Assembly (NCBI RefSeq): GCF_000379085.1
Contig: NZ_KB905378.1
Location: 2,851,231 to 2,915,230 of the forward strand
Direction: 5' to 3'
Length of the DNA: 64,000 nucleotides
Source of the DNA: Halomicrobium katesii DSM 19301
GTDB taxonomy: Archaea; Halobacteriota; Halobacteria; Halobacteriales; Haloarculaceae
The notes below the pieces were generated by a model. The model saw only the letters and a list, made by a program, of their open reading frames with translations, did no database searches and was not told the origin of the DNA. The translations under genes and the position numbers were made by a program. Below, piece after piece: positions 51,714 through 60,608 of the stretch. Within the stretch, counting starts at the first letter, position 1, and each line of letters begins with the position of its first letter.

Positions 51714-51825
51714 ATCTCCTTCTCTGCACATCTCCTTCTCTGCACACCTCCTTCTCTACACACCTCCTTCTCTACACACCCCCTTCTCTACACTCGTCCG
51801 TCTCTGCATGCGTTCGTCTCTGCAC
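51714..51825 (+). repeat. Seven 16-bp tandem repeats before orc1
   Basis: Unit ATCTCCTTCTCTGCAC, repeated seven times with drift at a few positions (CTACAC, GTCTCTGCAT). Pyrimidine-rich on the plus strand. It lies between the last left-side ORB and the orc1/cdc6 promoter. Purpose unknown. Confidence 0.8.
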
Positions 51826-51935
51826 ACGTCGGTATTTGACTTTGCCCACGGTACGTCCCATCTCCATCTCTTCGCAGATATTATCGACTCTATGCGGTAT
51901 ATTCTCTACATTTAATCTTGCAGGCGGTTCCAAAT

Positions 51936-51942
51936 CTTTATC
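51936..51942 (+). promoter_or_regulatory. TATA-like box of orc1/cdc6
   Basis: CTTTATC lies 27-33 nt before the ATG at 51969, which fits a leaderless transcript and fixes the start. Confidence 0.5.
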
Positions 51943-51968
51943 TGCGATGTGGATTATATCACGGTATC

Positions 51969-53312
51969 ATGGGTGACGGCGACGACCAGCAGTCACTGTC
52001 CCAGTCTATCAAGGGACGACTTCAGGAGGGCGTGCAGGACTCCGTTTTCAGGGACAAGGGTCTCCTCGATCCGGATGCCGTTATCGACGAGGACCGCATC
52101 GTCGGTCGCGACGAACAGCTCGAAGACATCATCACGTATCTCCGGCCGGCGCTGCAGGGCAACCGCCCGCCGAATATGCTGCTCTACGGCCCGTCCGGGA
52201 CCGGCAAGTCTCTGATCATCAACGCCGTCTGCCAGCAGGTACTCGAACTGGCAAACAGCCAGGACATCGACTTCGGCGTCGTCGAAATCAACTGCCAGAC
52301 GCTCAAATCACACGATCGAGCCGTCTACCAGCTCGTAGAAAACGCCGCGGCGAAAGCAGGCGTCGAGGTCGGCGTTCCACAAATCGGGGTCTCCACGAGC
52401 CAGAAGCTCAACCGTTTCTACGATATTCTGAGTGAACACTTCGAGTCGGTCATCATCATCCTCGACGAGGTCGACCTGCTCGTCGGTCGCCAGCGGGATC
52501 CAAACGACGAACCGGCGTACTCGAAACTCCTGTATCAGCTGTCCCGGGCCTCTCAGCTGGGCCGGATCGACCAGCACGTCTCGGTCGCCGCCCTCACGAA
52601 CGATCCGCGCTTCATGGAGGAACTCGACGGTCGTGCCGAGAGCTCGTTCAACCCTCAGGACGTGGTGTTTTCGGACTACGACGCCAACCAACTGCAGGCG
52701 ATCCTGGAACGCCGACGCGACGCGTTCCAGGAGGGGGTCCTCGAAGACGGGATCATCCCGCTCAGTGCTGCCTTCGCGGCACAGGATCACGGCGATGCGC
52801 GGAAAGCGATCGACCTGTTCCGGACGGCAGGCGAGATTGCGGATCGTGCCGGCGACGACACGGTCCACGAACAGCACGTTCGCGACGCACAGGAAGAGGC
52901 CGAACGCGACCGGACGCTGACCCAGATGCAGGGCCTCTCCTCCCAGAAGAAGCTCTCGCTGTACGCGACCGCGGTCGTCCCGGTCTACTCGAATCGCAAC
53001 CTCAACGCCGTCCCGAGTACGGTCGCCTACCGCGTCTATCAGTATCTCACGGAGCTTCTGGACACGGACGAGAAGTCTCGGGACTCCTACCTCCGGTACA
53101 TGGGCGAGGCCGAGACCTACAACTTCGTCACCTCGGAGAAACGGGGCCGTGGCTACGGCAGCGGCGTCCACAAAGAGTACACGTTCGTCGACGATCCAGA
53201 GGTCGTCGCCGAAACGCTGCGCTCGGACATCCGACTCGAAGAGGTCGAGCAGGACGAGTCACTGATCCAGTCCGTCGTCAACGCTCAGATCGAGGACTTC
53301 TTCGAGGGGTGA
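51969..53312 (+). CDS. orc1: Orc1/Cdc6 replication initiator
   Basis: 447 residues. AAA+ core: IVGRDEQLEDIITYLRPAL, Walker A LLYGPSGTGKSLIINAV (about residues 72-88), Walker B SVIIILDEVDLLVG, sensor 1 VSVAALTNDPRF, and sensor 2 region GDARKAIDLFRTAGEIA; the C-terminal winged helix (about 330-440) includes VPSTVAYRVYQYLTELLD and GRGYGSGVHKEYTFVDDP. It binds the ORB repeats that flank the gene on both sides and loads the MCM helicase. The start is the ATG at 51969. Confidence 0.95.
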   Translation: MGDGDDQQSLSQSIKGRLQEGVQDSVFRDKGLLDPDAVIDEDRIVGRDEQLEDIITYLRPALQGNRPPNMLLYGPSGTGKSLIINAVCQQVLELANSQDIDFGVVEINCQTLKSHDRAVYQLVENAAAKAGVEVGVPQIGVSTSQKLNRFYDILSEHFESVIIILDEVDLLVGRQRDPNDEPAYSKLLYQLSRASQLGRIDQHVSVAALTNDPRFMEELDGRAESSFNPQDVVFSDYDANQLQAILERRRDAFQEGVLEDGIIPLSAAFAAQDHGDARKAIDLFRTAGEIADRAGDDTVHEQHVRDAQEEAERDRTLTQMQGLSSQKKLSLYATAVVPVYSNRNLNAVPSTVAYRVYQYLTELLDTDEKSRDSYLRYMGEAETYNFVTSEKRGRGYGSGVHKEYTFVDDPEVVAETLRSDIRLEEVEQDESLIQSVVNAQIEDFFEG

Positions 53313-53384
53313 GGCCGCGCGGGTTCTGGGATCCTCCGATCCAGCTCGTACACGCCGATCGCTGTCTCTCGCTCACGCTGACTG

Positions 53385-53661
53385 TTTCATCTCGCACATG
53401 GGGTGATCATCTCGCAGACGGTGTGGTGCCGACCTCGCGATCGATCATTTCGCAGACGGAGTGTGCCCAAGTCACTTCGCACACGGGGTGGGTGTGTACC
53501 ACTCACTGGCGGCGGCGACACGGCTCCGGCGCGAACCCAGCACGGTACACCGCTTCACTTCGCACACGGTGTCGGTCCCGCTCCCGGCGCGATTCATCTC
53601 GCACACGGGGGGTGGTGTTCCGGACACGACCCGAGAATCACTTCGCACACGGGGTGTGTTG
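53385..53661 (+). other. Replication origin, right part: seven origin recognition boxes
   Basis: Boxes (same orientation) at 53385-53405, 53406-53426, 53444-53465, 53472-53496, 53554-53575, 53593-53617 and 53637-53661. The best match the left set (TCGCACACGGGG); others are degenerate (CTCGCAGACGGTG, TTCGCAGACGGAG). Together with the left set they enclose orc1/cdc6, which is unusual in number and density. No gene in 53313-53695. Confidence 0.8.
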
Positions 53662-53749
53662 CACTCGCCCCAGCCACTGTCGCTTCGGGCGACGACTACG
53701 CCGGATCAACGGGACTTTCGTACTGCGAACGAATCTGCTCGCCGTCGCA

Positions 53750-54040
53750 TCACTGCCAGTAGTAGTATCGGTTGCCGTCGATCTCCTTGACCGTGATCGT
53801 CGCCTTCGCCGGGACGCTGTCGGGAGGATCGTCGGGTCCTTCCTCTCGTTCGCGGGCTCTGTCGCCGTCCGCGCCGTCGCCGTCGTCGGCCCCATCCGGA
53901 CGATCACTCCGTTCGCGAAACGCTGCGAGGGCCTCGGCGTAGTCCGCGATCTGGCGGAGACGGGCCGGCGAACACTGTTCGAGTGCGTCGCCGAGATCAT
54001 CGGGCAGGTCTCCCGGCGGCGTCGGCGGATCGTCGCTCAC
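53750..54040 (-). CDS. Origin-adjacent conserved haloarchaeal protein, C-terminus cut by TGA
   Basis: 96 residues from a GTG at 54040 (VSDDPPTPPGDLPDDL). Helix (LRQIADYAEALAAFRE), acidic low-complexity middle, then VPAKATITVKEIDGNRYYYWQ, a strand pair typical of a small haloarchaeal family whose members continue W-R-E-G-D-x-x-x-S-x-Y-x-G-P-V. Here a TGA (53750-53752) stands at the Trp, and the next codons still read CDGEQIRSQYESPVDPA up to a TAG at 53696. So the last 19 codons are probably lost by a nonsense change or are a sequence error. The family pattern suggests nucleic-acid or nucleoid association, unproven. Confidence 0.65.
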   Translation of the reverse strand: MSDDPPTPPGDLPDDLGDALEQCSPARLRQIADYAEALAAFRERSDRPDGADDGDGADGDRAREREEGPDDPPDSVPAKATITVKEIDGNRYYYWQ

Positions 54041-54276
54041 TTCGATCAGTCTGTAACCAACACAGACCCCACTACCGTCGTTCTGTTGGTTAAGGCGGTC
54101 GAACAGACCCCTCTGTCGCCGGCTTCTCGCCACGTCGACGGTGTCTCGCCTGCCTACCGACCGAGGAAGTACGTGTTTCCATCGACCCCCGGGGGGTTCG
54201 AGGGGTATCGAGGGTCGACGGAAACGATGAAGTGCAAACAGCAAGTAGCGGTGTATACGTGGTCAAATCGGCCATG
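54041..54276 (+). promoter_or_regulatory. Probable CRISPR leader
   Basis: 236 bases without a gene directly before the first repeat. Orientation follows from the repeat, which ends ATTGAAGC (the typical 8-nt 5' handle of crRNA), and from the degenerate repeat at the far end. The leader should hold the promoter and the integration anchor; no TATA-like box is obvious apart from GTGTATACG at 54251-54259. Confidence 0.55.
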
Positions 54277-57063
54277 GTTTCAGACGGACCCTTGTGGGAT
54301 TGAAGCACGCTCTTGTAAGTGGTGTCATAGTTGAGATTCCGAGTTTCAGACGGACCCTTGTGGGATTGAAGCACGAACTGGCGAACGCAGAAGCCGTGGA
54401 ACACGGCGAGTTTCAGACGGACCCTTGTGGGATTGAAGCTCGACTCGGATCGAGCGGCGTCGCCGTCGACGGGTTTCAGACGGACCCTTGTGGGATTGAA
54501 GCCGCGCACTGGTCTCGTCACCTCGATCGAACTCGTCACGTTTCAGACGGACCCTTGTGGGATTGAAGCTCAGCGATGTTACTCGGGGTGTTGTCCCCAT
54601 GTCTAGTTTCAGACGGACCCTTGTGGGATTGAAGCGACCGCGAGAGCAACAGTAGTTTTTCGTCTGACAGTAGTTTCAGACGGACCCTTGTGGGATTGAA
54701 GCAGGATGGGCGTCGGCTCCGGGCTGGCCGGAGCGTGTTTCAGACGGACCCTTGTGGGATTGAAGCCAGTCGTCCGCTTGAGAGGCTACTATCCTCTGCG
54801 GCGTTTCAGACGGACCCTTGTGGGATTGAAGCTACCGGATAGTTTTGGCACTCAGAGCCGTCAGAACACGTTTCAGACGGACCCTTGTGGGATTGAAGCT
54901 TGTTAGAACCGGGACGAACAGTGCGGGTGAACCGAGTTTCAGACGGACCCTTGTGGGATTGAAGCTCACCGTCCGTCATGTTGTGCAAGCCCCCAGTCCC
55001 ATGTTTCAGACGGACCCTTGTGGGATTGAAGCCCAACGTGGGAGTCGAGAAACGCACTGGTTGACCGCGTTTCAGACGGACCCTTGTGGGATTGAAGCCG
55101 GCGACGGAACTGATACGAACATGACTGACAACGACGGTTTCAGACGGACCCTTGTGGGATTGAAGCTCGACTACACATGAGCAACTACACTTGCCCGATC
55201 GAGTTTCAGACGGACCCTTGTGGGATTGAAGCCCCCTCGCCGCCGGGAAGTGTCAGAATGCGGCAAATGAGTTTCAGACGGACCCTTGTGGGATTGAAGC
55301 GAGACCCATTACAAGACCGAACGCAGTTGGTGGAAGGTTTCAGACGGACCCTTGTGGGATTGAAGCCTCGATCTCATTGAACAGCCTGCGTAGTCCCGCC
55401 CGCGTTTCAGACGGACCCTTGTGGGATTGAAGCTTCGCGGCGATGTCGAGATAGCCCTGCGCTCGGTTTCAGACGGACCCTTGTGGGATTGAAGCCGCGA
55501 GGGAGTCCCGAAGCTCGTCCAGGTCGTCGAGTTTCAGACGGACCCTTGTGGGATTGAAGCTCACCCGACCAGACGAAGATCAGCAGGTGCCACCAGTTTC
55601 AGACGGACCCTTGTGGGATTGAAGCAATTACCAAAGGACTGCTGATAGAACCCGGGAGTTTGTTTCAGACGGACCCTTGTGGGATTGAAGCCGAACCTCA
55701 CCGGCTCCACCGAGGAGAAGATTGAGTTTCAGACGGACCCTTGTGGGATTGAAGCCAGACGATCACGACCACGACGAACGAATCGGGCTACGTTTCAGAC
55801 GGACCCTTGTGGGATTGAAGCGAGAAACGCCTGGTACAGATCCGCCGAGACATCTGCGTTTCAGACGGACCCTTGTGGGATTGAAGCGTGCCACTCTGCG
55901 TAGTTCCATACGCCATCTGAGCGTTTCAGACGGACCCTTGTGGGATTGAAGCTACCACCATCCCGACCGGCGCGATCGTCGTCAACGGTTTCAGACGGAC
56001 CCTTGTGGGATTGAAGCCTGATCGCAGCACTTGCGATCATTGTCCGGGTCATGTTTCAGACGGACCCTTGTGGGATTGAAGCCTCGATTGGGATGGTTCC
56101 ACTATCAAACGGATTGTCGTTTCAGACGGACCCTTGTGGGATTGAAGCAGTGCCGAACTTGAGAGCGATGCACCGGCAGTGATCGGGTTTCAGACGGACC
56201 CTTGTGGGATTGAAGCACGCACCCAGCAACAGGTAGCCGTAGGTGGCGATGGTTTCAGACGGACCCTTGTGGGATTGAAGCCGGGACGACCAGGTCGACG
56301 TTCGCGGTGGTGTTGTGTTTCAGACGGACCCTTGTGGGATTGAAGCTGTGCCTTGATACTCCCATGTCCCGTCAAGAATCTCGTTTCAGACGGACCCTTG
56401 TGGGATTGAAGCGCTTGAGGGCGACGACGACAGTTATCAGCGAAGGTTTCAGACGGACCCTTGTGGGATTGAAGCACTCAAACCCTTGATTCGACAGTCG
56501 AAAAGTACGGGTTTCAGACGGACCCTTGTGGGATTGAAGCGGGGGTCGCTCATGCTACTCGCTCCCCCTTGCGGGCGTTTCAGACGGACCCTTGTGGGAT
56601 TGAAGCAACACTCGAACCGGAGACGACGAAACGTGGAACGAGTTTCAGACGGACCCTTGTGGGATTGAAGCACCGACGACGGCCGCGTCGATCGGCAGTT
56701 CGCGATGGTTTCAGACGGACCCTTGTGGGATTGAAGCGGCTTGCCGATTAGTGTTTGCGGCCTGTGAGTTGCGTTTCAGACGGACCCTTGTGGGATTGAA
56801 GCGCGGAGTACAATCGCGTCCCGACGCCGCTGCTGGACGTTTCAGACGGACCCTTGTGGGATTGAAGCGATGTCCGGAGGCGAATCTGATGTCTGACGAC
56901 ACCGTTTCAGACGGACCCTTGTGGGATTGAAGCTTCGCGCTGCTGTCCGGTCCCTGGTAGAGGGAGTAGTTTCAGACGGACCCTTGTGGGATTGAAGCTA
57001 TCCTGGCGAGTTCTCGCCGTCGACGCACGAGGGGTTTCAGACGGACCCTTGTGGGACCGAAGC
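54277..57063 (+). CRISPR. CRISPR array, 43 repeats and 42 spacers, type I-B-like repeat
   Basis: The 30-bp repeat begins GTTTCAGACGGACCC and ends TTGTGGGATTGAAGC. All copies are identical except the last (57034-57063), which has GGGACCGAAGC and so marks the old, leader-distal end. Spacers are 32-38 nt, mostly 35-37. No spacer was seen twice, and none was recognised as matching other parts of this window, though I could not search systematically. No cas genes are in the window, so processing and interference depend on genes elsewhere. The last repeat base is the first base of the stop codon of the Hsp70-GrpE-kinase gene. Confidence 0.98.
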
Positions 57064-60000
57064 TAGACGGAATCGTCCGGCGACTGCCACAGGGCTTCCA
57101 GATCGTCTCGCAGATACCGGATCGATTCGTACCGGTCCCGCTTTGCGGTCGCCAGCGCCGTGCGTACGATCTCGTCGAGTTCGGGTGGCACGTCGTCACG
57201 ATCGGCACTCGGGGCTGGCGGTGGCCCGTCGTCGCGGACGATTCGCTTGCGGACGGCGAGGCGGCCGCCGCTCACGGGGGGCTCGCCGCGTAGCATCGCG
57301 TACAGCACAGCGCCGACCTGGTAGATATCCGTGACGGCGTCCGGTTCGCCGAAGGTCTCGGCGTCGAACTGTTCGGGCGCGGCGAAGTGCCGTGAGAAGC
57401 CTTCCATCGAGTCGGTTCGGTCCAGTAGCTTTCTCGCGAGGCCCCAGTCGGCGAGCTTCGGCAGGTCCCAGCGTGACGGTGTCGTTTCGGTGAAGAGGAC
57501 GTTCCCCGGCTTGACGTCCAGGTGGGCGATCCCGTACTCGTGTGCGACTTCGAGCGCGCGGCAGAGACACTGCGCGATCCACACGGCCTCCTCGACTGGC
57601 AGCCCCTCGGTGCCGTCGAGTCGCTCGGCGAGGTCGCCGCCGTCCATGTACTCCATTGCGATCCACGGACGGGTGTCCCCGACGTCGACGACGCCGACGA
57701 TGTACTCGTGGGAGCGCCACCGGCGGCTCTCTCGCTCGCGGTCGTCGACGGTCCGCCACGTCTGTGCCCGCTGTAGAAACGAACTGATCGCGTCGTGTGT
57801 CAGGGTCCGCTCGCCGCGAGCCGGTTCTTTTAGTGCGATCCGGGCCGGCGACTCGATCGCCGGGTGGGTCGTCTCGTACACGACCGCCTGGCCGCCGGTG
57901 CCCAGCGTCGCGCTGATCTCGAAGTCCTCGTAGCTCACCGACCGTCGCGGTGGGCTCGGGAACTGCTCGACGGCCGGGGCACGCGCGTCTCTGACCGCTC
58001 GATCGAGTGTGTCGCTCGACCGGCCGGGATCGGGCTGCCCCGTGGCCGCTGTGACACGTTCCGCTGGAGAACCGGCGCTGACGACCACCGTCGCCTCCCG
58101 GCGCACCCCACCGTCGCGCTCGTATCCGATCTGCTGGACGGAGACGATTCGCCCCTCGGGGACGGAGCTCTCTGTCGAGGAGACCACCCGGTGGCGGTAC
58201 GGGTCCGTCTCGGCCCCGCCGTCGGGATCGACGAGCACGAGTCCCGCCGCTTCGAGCCCGCGGTCGATCCGGCCGACCAGCGCTTCGAGGTCGTCGTCGG
58301 CCAGCCCCGTCGACGTGTCCTCGTCGAGCAGTGCCCGCAGCGAGTCCTCGACGGCCGCCAGCTCGCCGACGAGCCGGTCGCCCACCTCTTCGCCGTCCTC
58401 GTCGCGTTTGTCCGCACTTTCCGTGTTCGTCCCGACGATCGACTCGACGTTCCGGGTCGTCTTTTCGAGGTTGTCGCGGAGATCCGCTACGTCGTTGTCG
58501 ATCGACCGGCGACAGTAGAGGACGCCCCGGTGGAGCTGGTTGCGTACGTCGAGGGCCTCGTCGATCAGCGTCTCCTGGTCCAGTCGGGTACCTGGCTCCT
58601 GGCTTTCATCGGCCGCCGCTTCGTTTTCGTCCCGGCTATTGGCGAACTGGGGCGCGGGCAGATCCCGTGTGCCCCGCCGTCCTTCCGGTCTCTGTGTCGG
58701 CAGTTCGCCGTGGCCGGGCTCGATTGTGACCGATTCACTGCCGTCGTCGTGTTCCGCTTCGACGTTGATCCGCCGGTTCTCGTCGATGCTGACTCTGAGC
58801 TCGATGGTCGGGGTCCCCGCCGGTGCGGGTGGCACGCCTGTCACCGTGAACTTGGCGAGGAGCTCGTTTTCCGCGGCGGATTCGTGCTCGCCCTGGTACA
58901 GTCGTATCGGTACCTGTGTCTGTCGGTCTGTCGTCGTGGTGAATCTCGCGGATTCCACCGTGGGGATCGTGGTGGTTTGCTCGACGACGCGCTCGAAGCG
59001 ACCGTCCTCGACAGCGACGCCGAGCGATCGCGCGGTCACGTCCAGCAGCACCACGTCGTCGACCTCGCCGACCAAGATGCCCGCTTGCACGCCCGCACCG
59101 AGAGCCGTGGCTTCGGCCTCGTTGACGCGCTTTGCGGTCCGCTGTCCCACCAGGGTCTCGATGCCGTCTCGGACCTGTGGAATTTGGCTCGCGCCCCCGA
59201 CGAGGACGACCTCGTCGATGTCGTCCGTCCCGTGGCGACTCCTCGACAGCACCGTTCCAGCCGACTCGACGACGCGCTCGACGAGGGGCTCGGTCAGCGA
59301 CTCGAAGCGTTCGCGACTGAGTGTCGCGGCCAGGTCGAGGGGGCCGCCGTCTGTCGTCGCGACGTAGGGAAGTTCGATCCGCGTTCGGCTCCGCGAGGTG
59401 AGTTCGACCTTCGCGTCTGCCGCGGCGTCGGCCAGCCGTCTGTGCGCCTGGCGGTCCTCGCGCAGATCGATTCCATGCTCCGCTTCGAACTGGTCGGCGA
59501 GGTAGTCGACGATCGCTTGGTCCCAGTCCTCGCCGCCCAGGTCGCTGTCGCCACCGCTGGCCACGATCTCGTAGACGCTGTTTTCTATGTCTACCAGCGA
59601 GACGCTCAGGCAACCACCGCCGAGATCACAGACCAGCAGAGTCCGCTCGGCGTCGTCGCCGTGGCCGTAGCCCATCGCCGCGCTGGCGGCGTCGTCGATC
59701 GTCCGCTCGATCTCCAATTCGGCGATCTCGCCCGCCCGCCTGATTCGGCTCCGCTGGCGGATCGACGCGGTCGCGGGCACGGTGACGACGGCCCTCTCGA
59801 CTGGTCGTCCGAGGGCGCTCTCGGCGTCCGACCGCAACTTCTCGAAGAACGCGGCCGCGAGCTCCACGGGTTCGTACGCCGTGCCGTCACGCTCGACCGC
59901 GTCGTCACCGTCGAAGAGGGCACGCTTGATCGACGTGATCGTCTGCTCTGGGTGCGCGACCGCCCGATCTCGCGCTGCTTTGCCGAGCAGTTGGTTCTCC

Positions 60001-60542
60001 TCGTCGTCGACGGACAGCGCGGACGGCGTGGCGCGATCTCCCTCGCTGTTGCGGAGGATTTCTGGCTCGCCGTCGCCCGGGACGGCACAGACGCTGTTGG
60101 TCGTCCCGAAGTCGATACCGAGTATCGCGCCCCCGGTCGACCGTCCGGTGGTCGGCTCTGCCGTCTCGACCGCGACGCCGTCGAACTCACGCTGTCCCTC
60201 GATCTGGAGTGTCGCGTCGCCGGTGCCGTTCTGGACCGAGACCTGCAGGACTCCCGCTCTGTCGACGGTGAACGTGACTGCTACGTCCGGCACGCCCGCG
60301 GGGGCAGGTACGAGGCCGGAGACCGTACACTCTCCGAGCCGCTCGTTTCCATCGACACGTTCCTGATCGCCCTGGAACAGACGGATCTGGACCGTCTGCT
60401 GGTTGTCTTCGGCCGTCGTGAAGGTCTCTGTCGCCGACGCCGGCAGCGACTGCCCTCGGGAGAGCAACTGCTCGCAGTGGCCGCCCTCGATCTCGATGCC
60501 GACGCTCGCGGCCAGCGCCGCTCCTGGCTGTGTCCCTCCCAT
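57063..60542 (-). CDS. Hsp70-GrpE-Ser/Thr kinase fusion protein
   Basis: 1159 residues from the ATG at 60542. Domains in order: a stand-alone Hsp70 substrate-binding beta domain (about 12-116: EIEGGHCEQLLSRGQSLPAS, ADNQQTVQIRLFQGD, PAPAGVPDVAVTFTVD); a complete Hsp70 ATPase domain (about 138-500: ILGIDFGTTNSVCAV, LLVCDLGGGCLSVSL, VVLVGGASQIPQVRD); a second beta domain (about 510-620); a GrpE-like part (about 690-850: coiled coil, then DPYRHRVVSSTESSVPEGRI and QQIGYERDGGVRREATVVV); and a Hanks kinase (about 883-1159: [46 protein letters not shown]). It unites a chaperone, its nucleotide exchange factor and a kinase. Convergent with the CRISPR array. Confidence 0.92.
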   Translation of the reverse strand: MGGTQPGAALAASVGIEIEGGHCEQLLSRGQSLPASATETFTTAEDNQQTVQIRLFQGDQERVDGNERLGECTVSGLVPAPAGVPDVAVTFTVDRAGVLQVSVQNGTGDATLQIEGQREFDGVAVETAEPTTGRSTGGAILGIDFGTTNSVCAVPGDGEPEILRNSEGDRATPSALSVDDEENQLLGKAARDRAVAHPEQTITSIKRALFDGDDAVERDGTAYEPVELAAAFFEKLRSDAESALGRPVERAVVTVPATASIRQRSRIRRAGEIAELEIERTIDDAASAAMGYGHGDDAERTLLVCDLGGGCLSVSLVDIENSVYEIVASGGDSDLGGEDWDQAIVDYLADQFEAEHGIDLREDRQAHRRLADAAADAKVELTSRSRTRIELPYVATTDGGPLDLAATLSRERFESLTEPLVERVVESAGTVLSRSRHGTDDIDEVVLVGGASQIPQVRDGIETLVGQRTAKRVNEAEATALGAGVQAGILVGEVDDVVLLDVTARSLGVAVEDGRFERVVEQTTTIPTVESARFTTTTDRQTQVPIRLYQGEHESAAENELLAKFTVTGVPPAPAGTPTIELRVSIDENRRINVEAEHDDGSESVTIEPGHGELPTQRPEGRRGTRDLPAPQFANSRDENEAAADESQEPGTRLDQETLIDEALDVRNQLHRGVLYCRRSIDNDVADLRDNLEKTTRNVESIVGTNTESADKRDEDGEEVGDRLVGELAAVEDSLRALLDEDTSTGLADDDLEALVGRIDRGLEAAGLVLVDPDGGAETDPYRHRVVSSTESSVPEGRIVSVQQIGYERDGGVRREATVVVSAGSPAERVTAATGQPDPGRSSDTLDRAVRDARAPAVEQFPSPPRRSVSYEDFEISATLGTGGQAVVYETTHPAIESPARIALKEPARGERTLTHDAISSFLQRAQTWRTVDDRERESRRWRSHEYIVGVVDVGDTRPWIAMEYMDGGDLAERLDGTEGLPVEEAVWIAQCLCRALEVAHEYGIAHLDVKPGNVLFTETTPSRWDLPKLADWGLARKLLDRTDSMEGFSRHFAAPEQFDAETFGEPDAVTDIYQVGAVLYAMLRGEPPVSGGRLAVRKRIVRDDGPPPAPSADRDDVPPELDEIVRTALATAKRDRYESIRYLRDDLEALWQSPDDSV

Positions 60543-60608
60543 TCGTTGTCTGCCTTCTCTGGCTCCTCTGAAATAGGTATTGGGGAGTGTCCCCGCGAGC
60601 CCGGCCGA

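Noticed and set aside
51217-51976. Small plus-strand frames in the origin region
   Set aside because: They translate the ORB and 16-bp repeats (SLHTSFSTHL), have no start signals and no haloarchaeal amino acid bias.
15521-54040. General reassignment of TGA to Trp
   Set aside because: Many intact genes in the window end in TGA exactly at the family's normal end or at ATGA overlaps; three cases do not justify a changed code.
54277-57063. Short open frames across the CRISPR array
   Set aside because: They repeat FQTDPCGIEA or RRTLVGLK, which is just the translated repeat.
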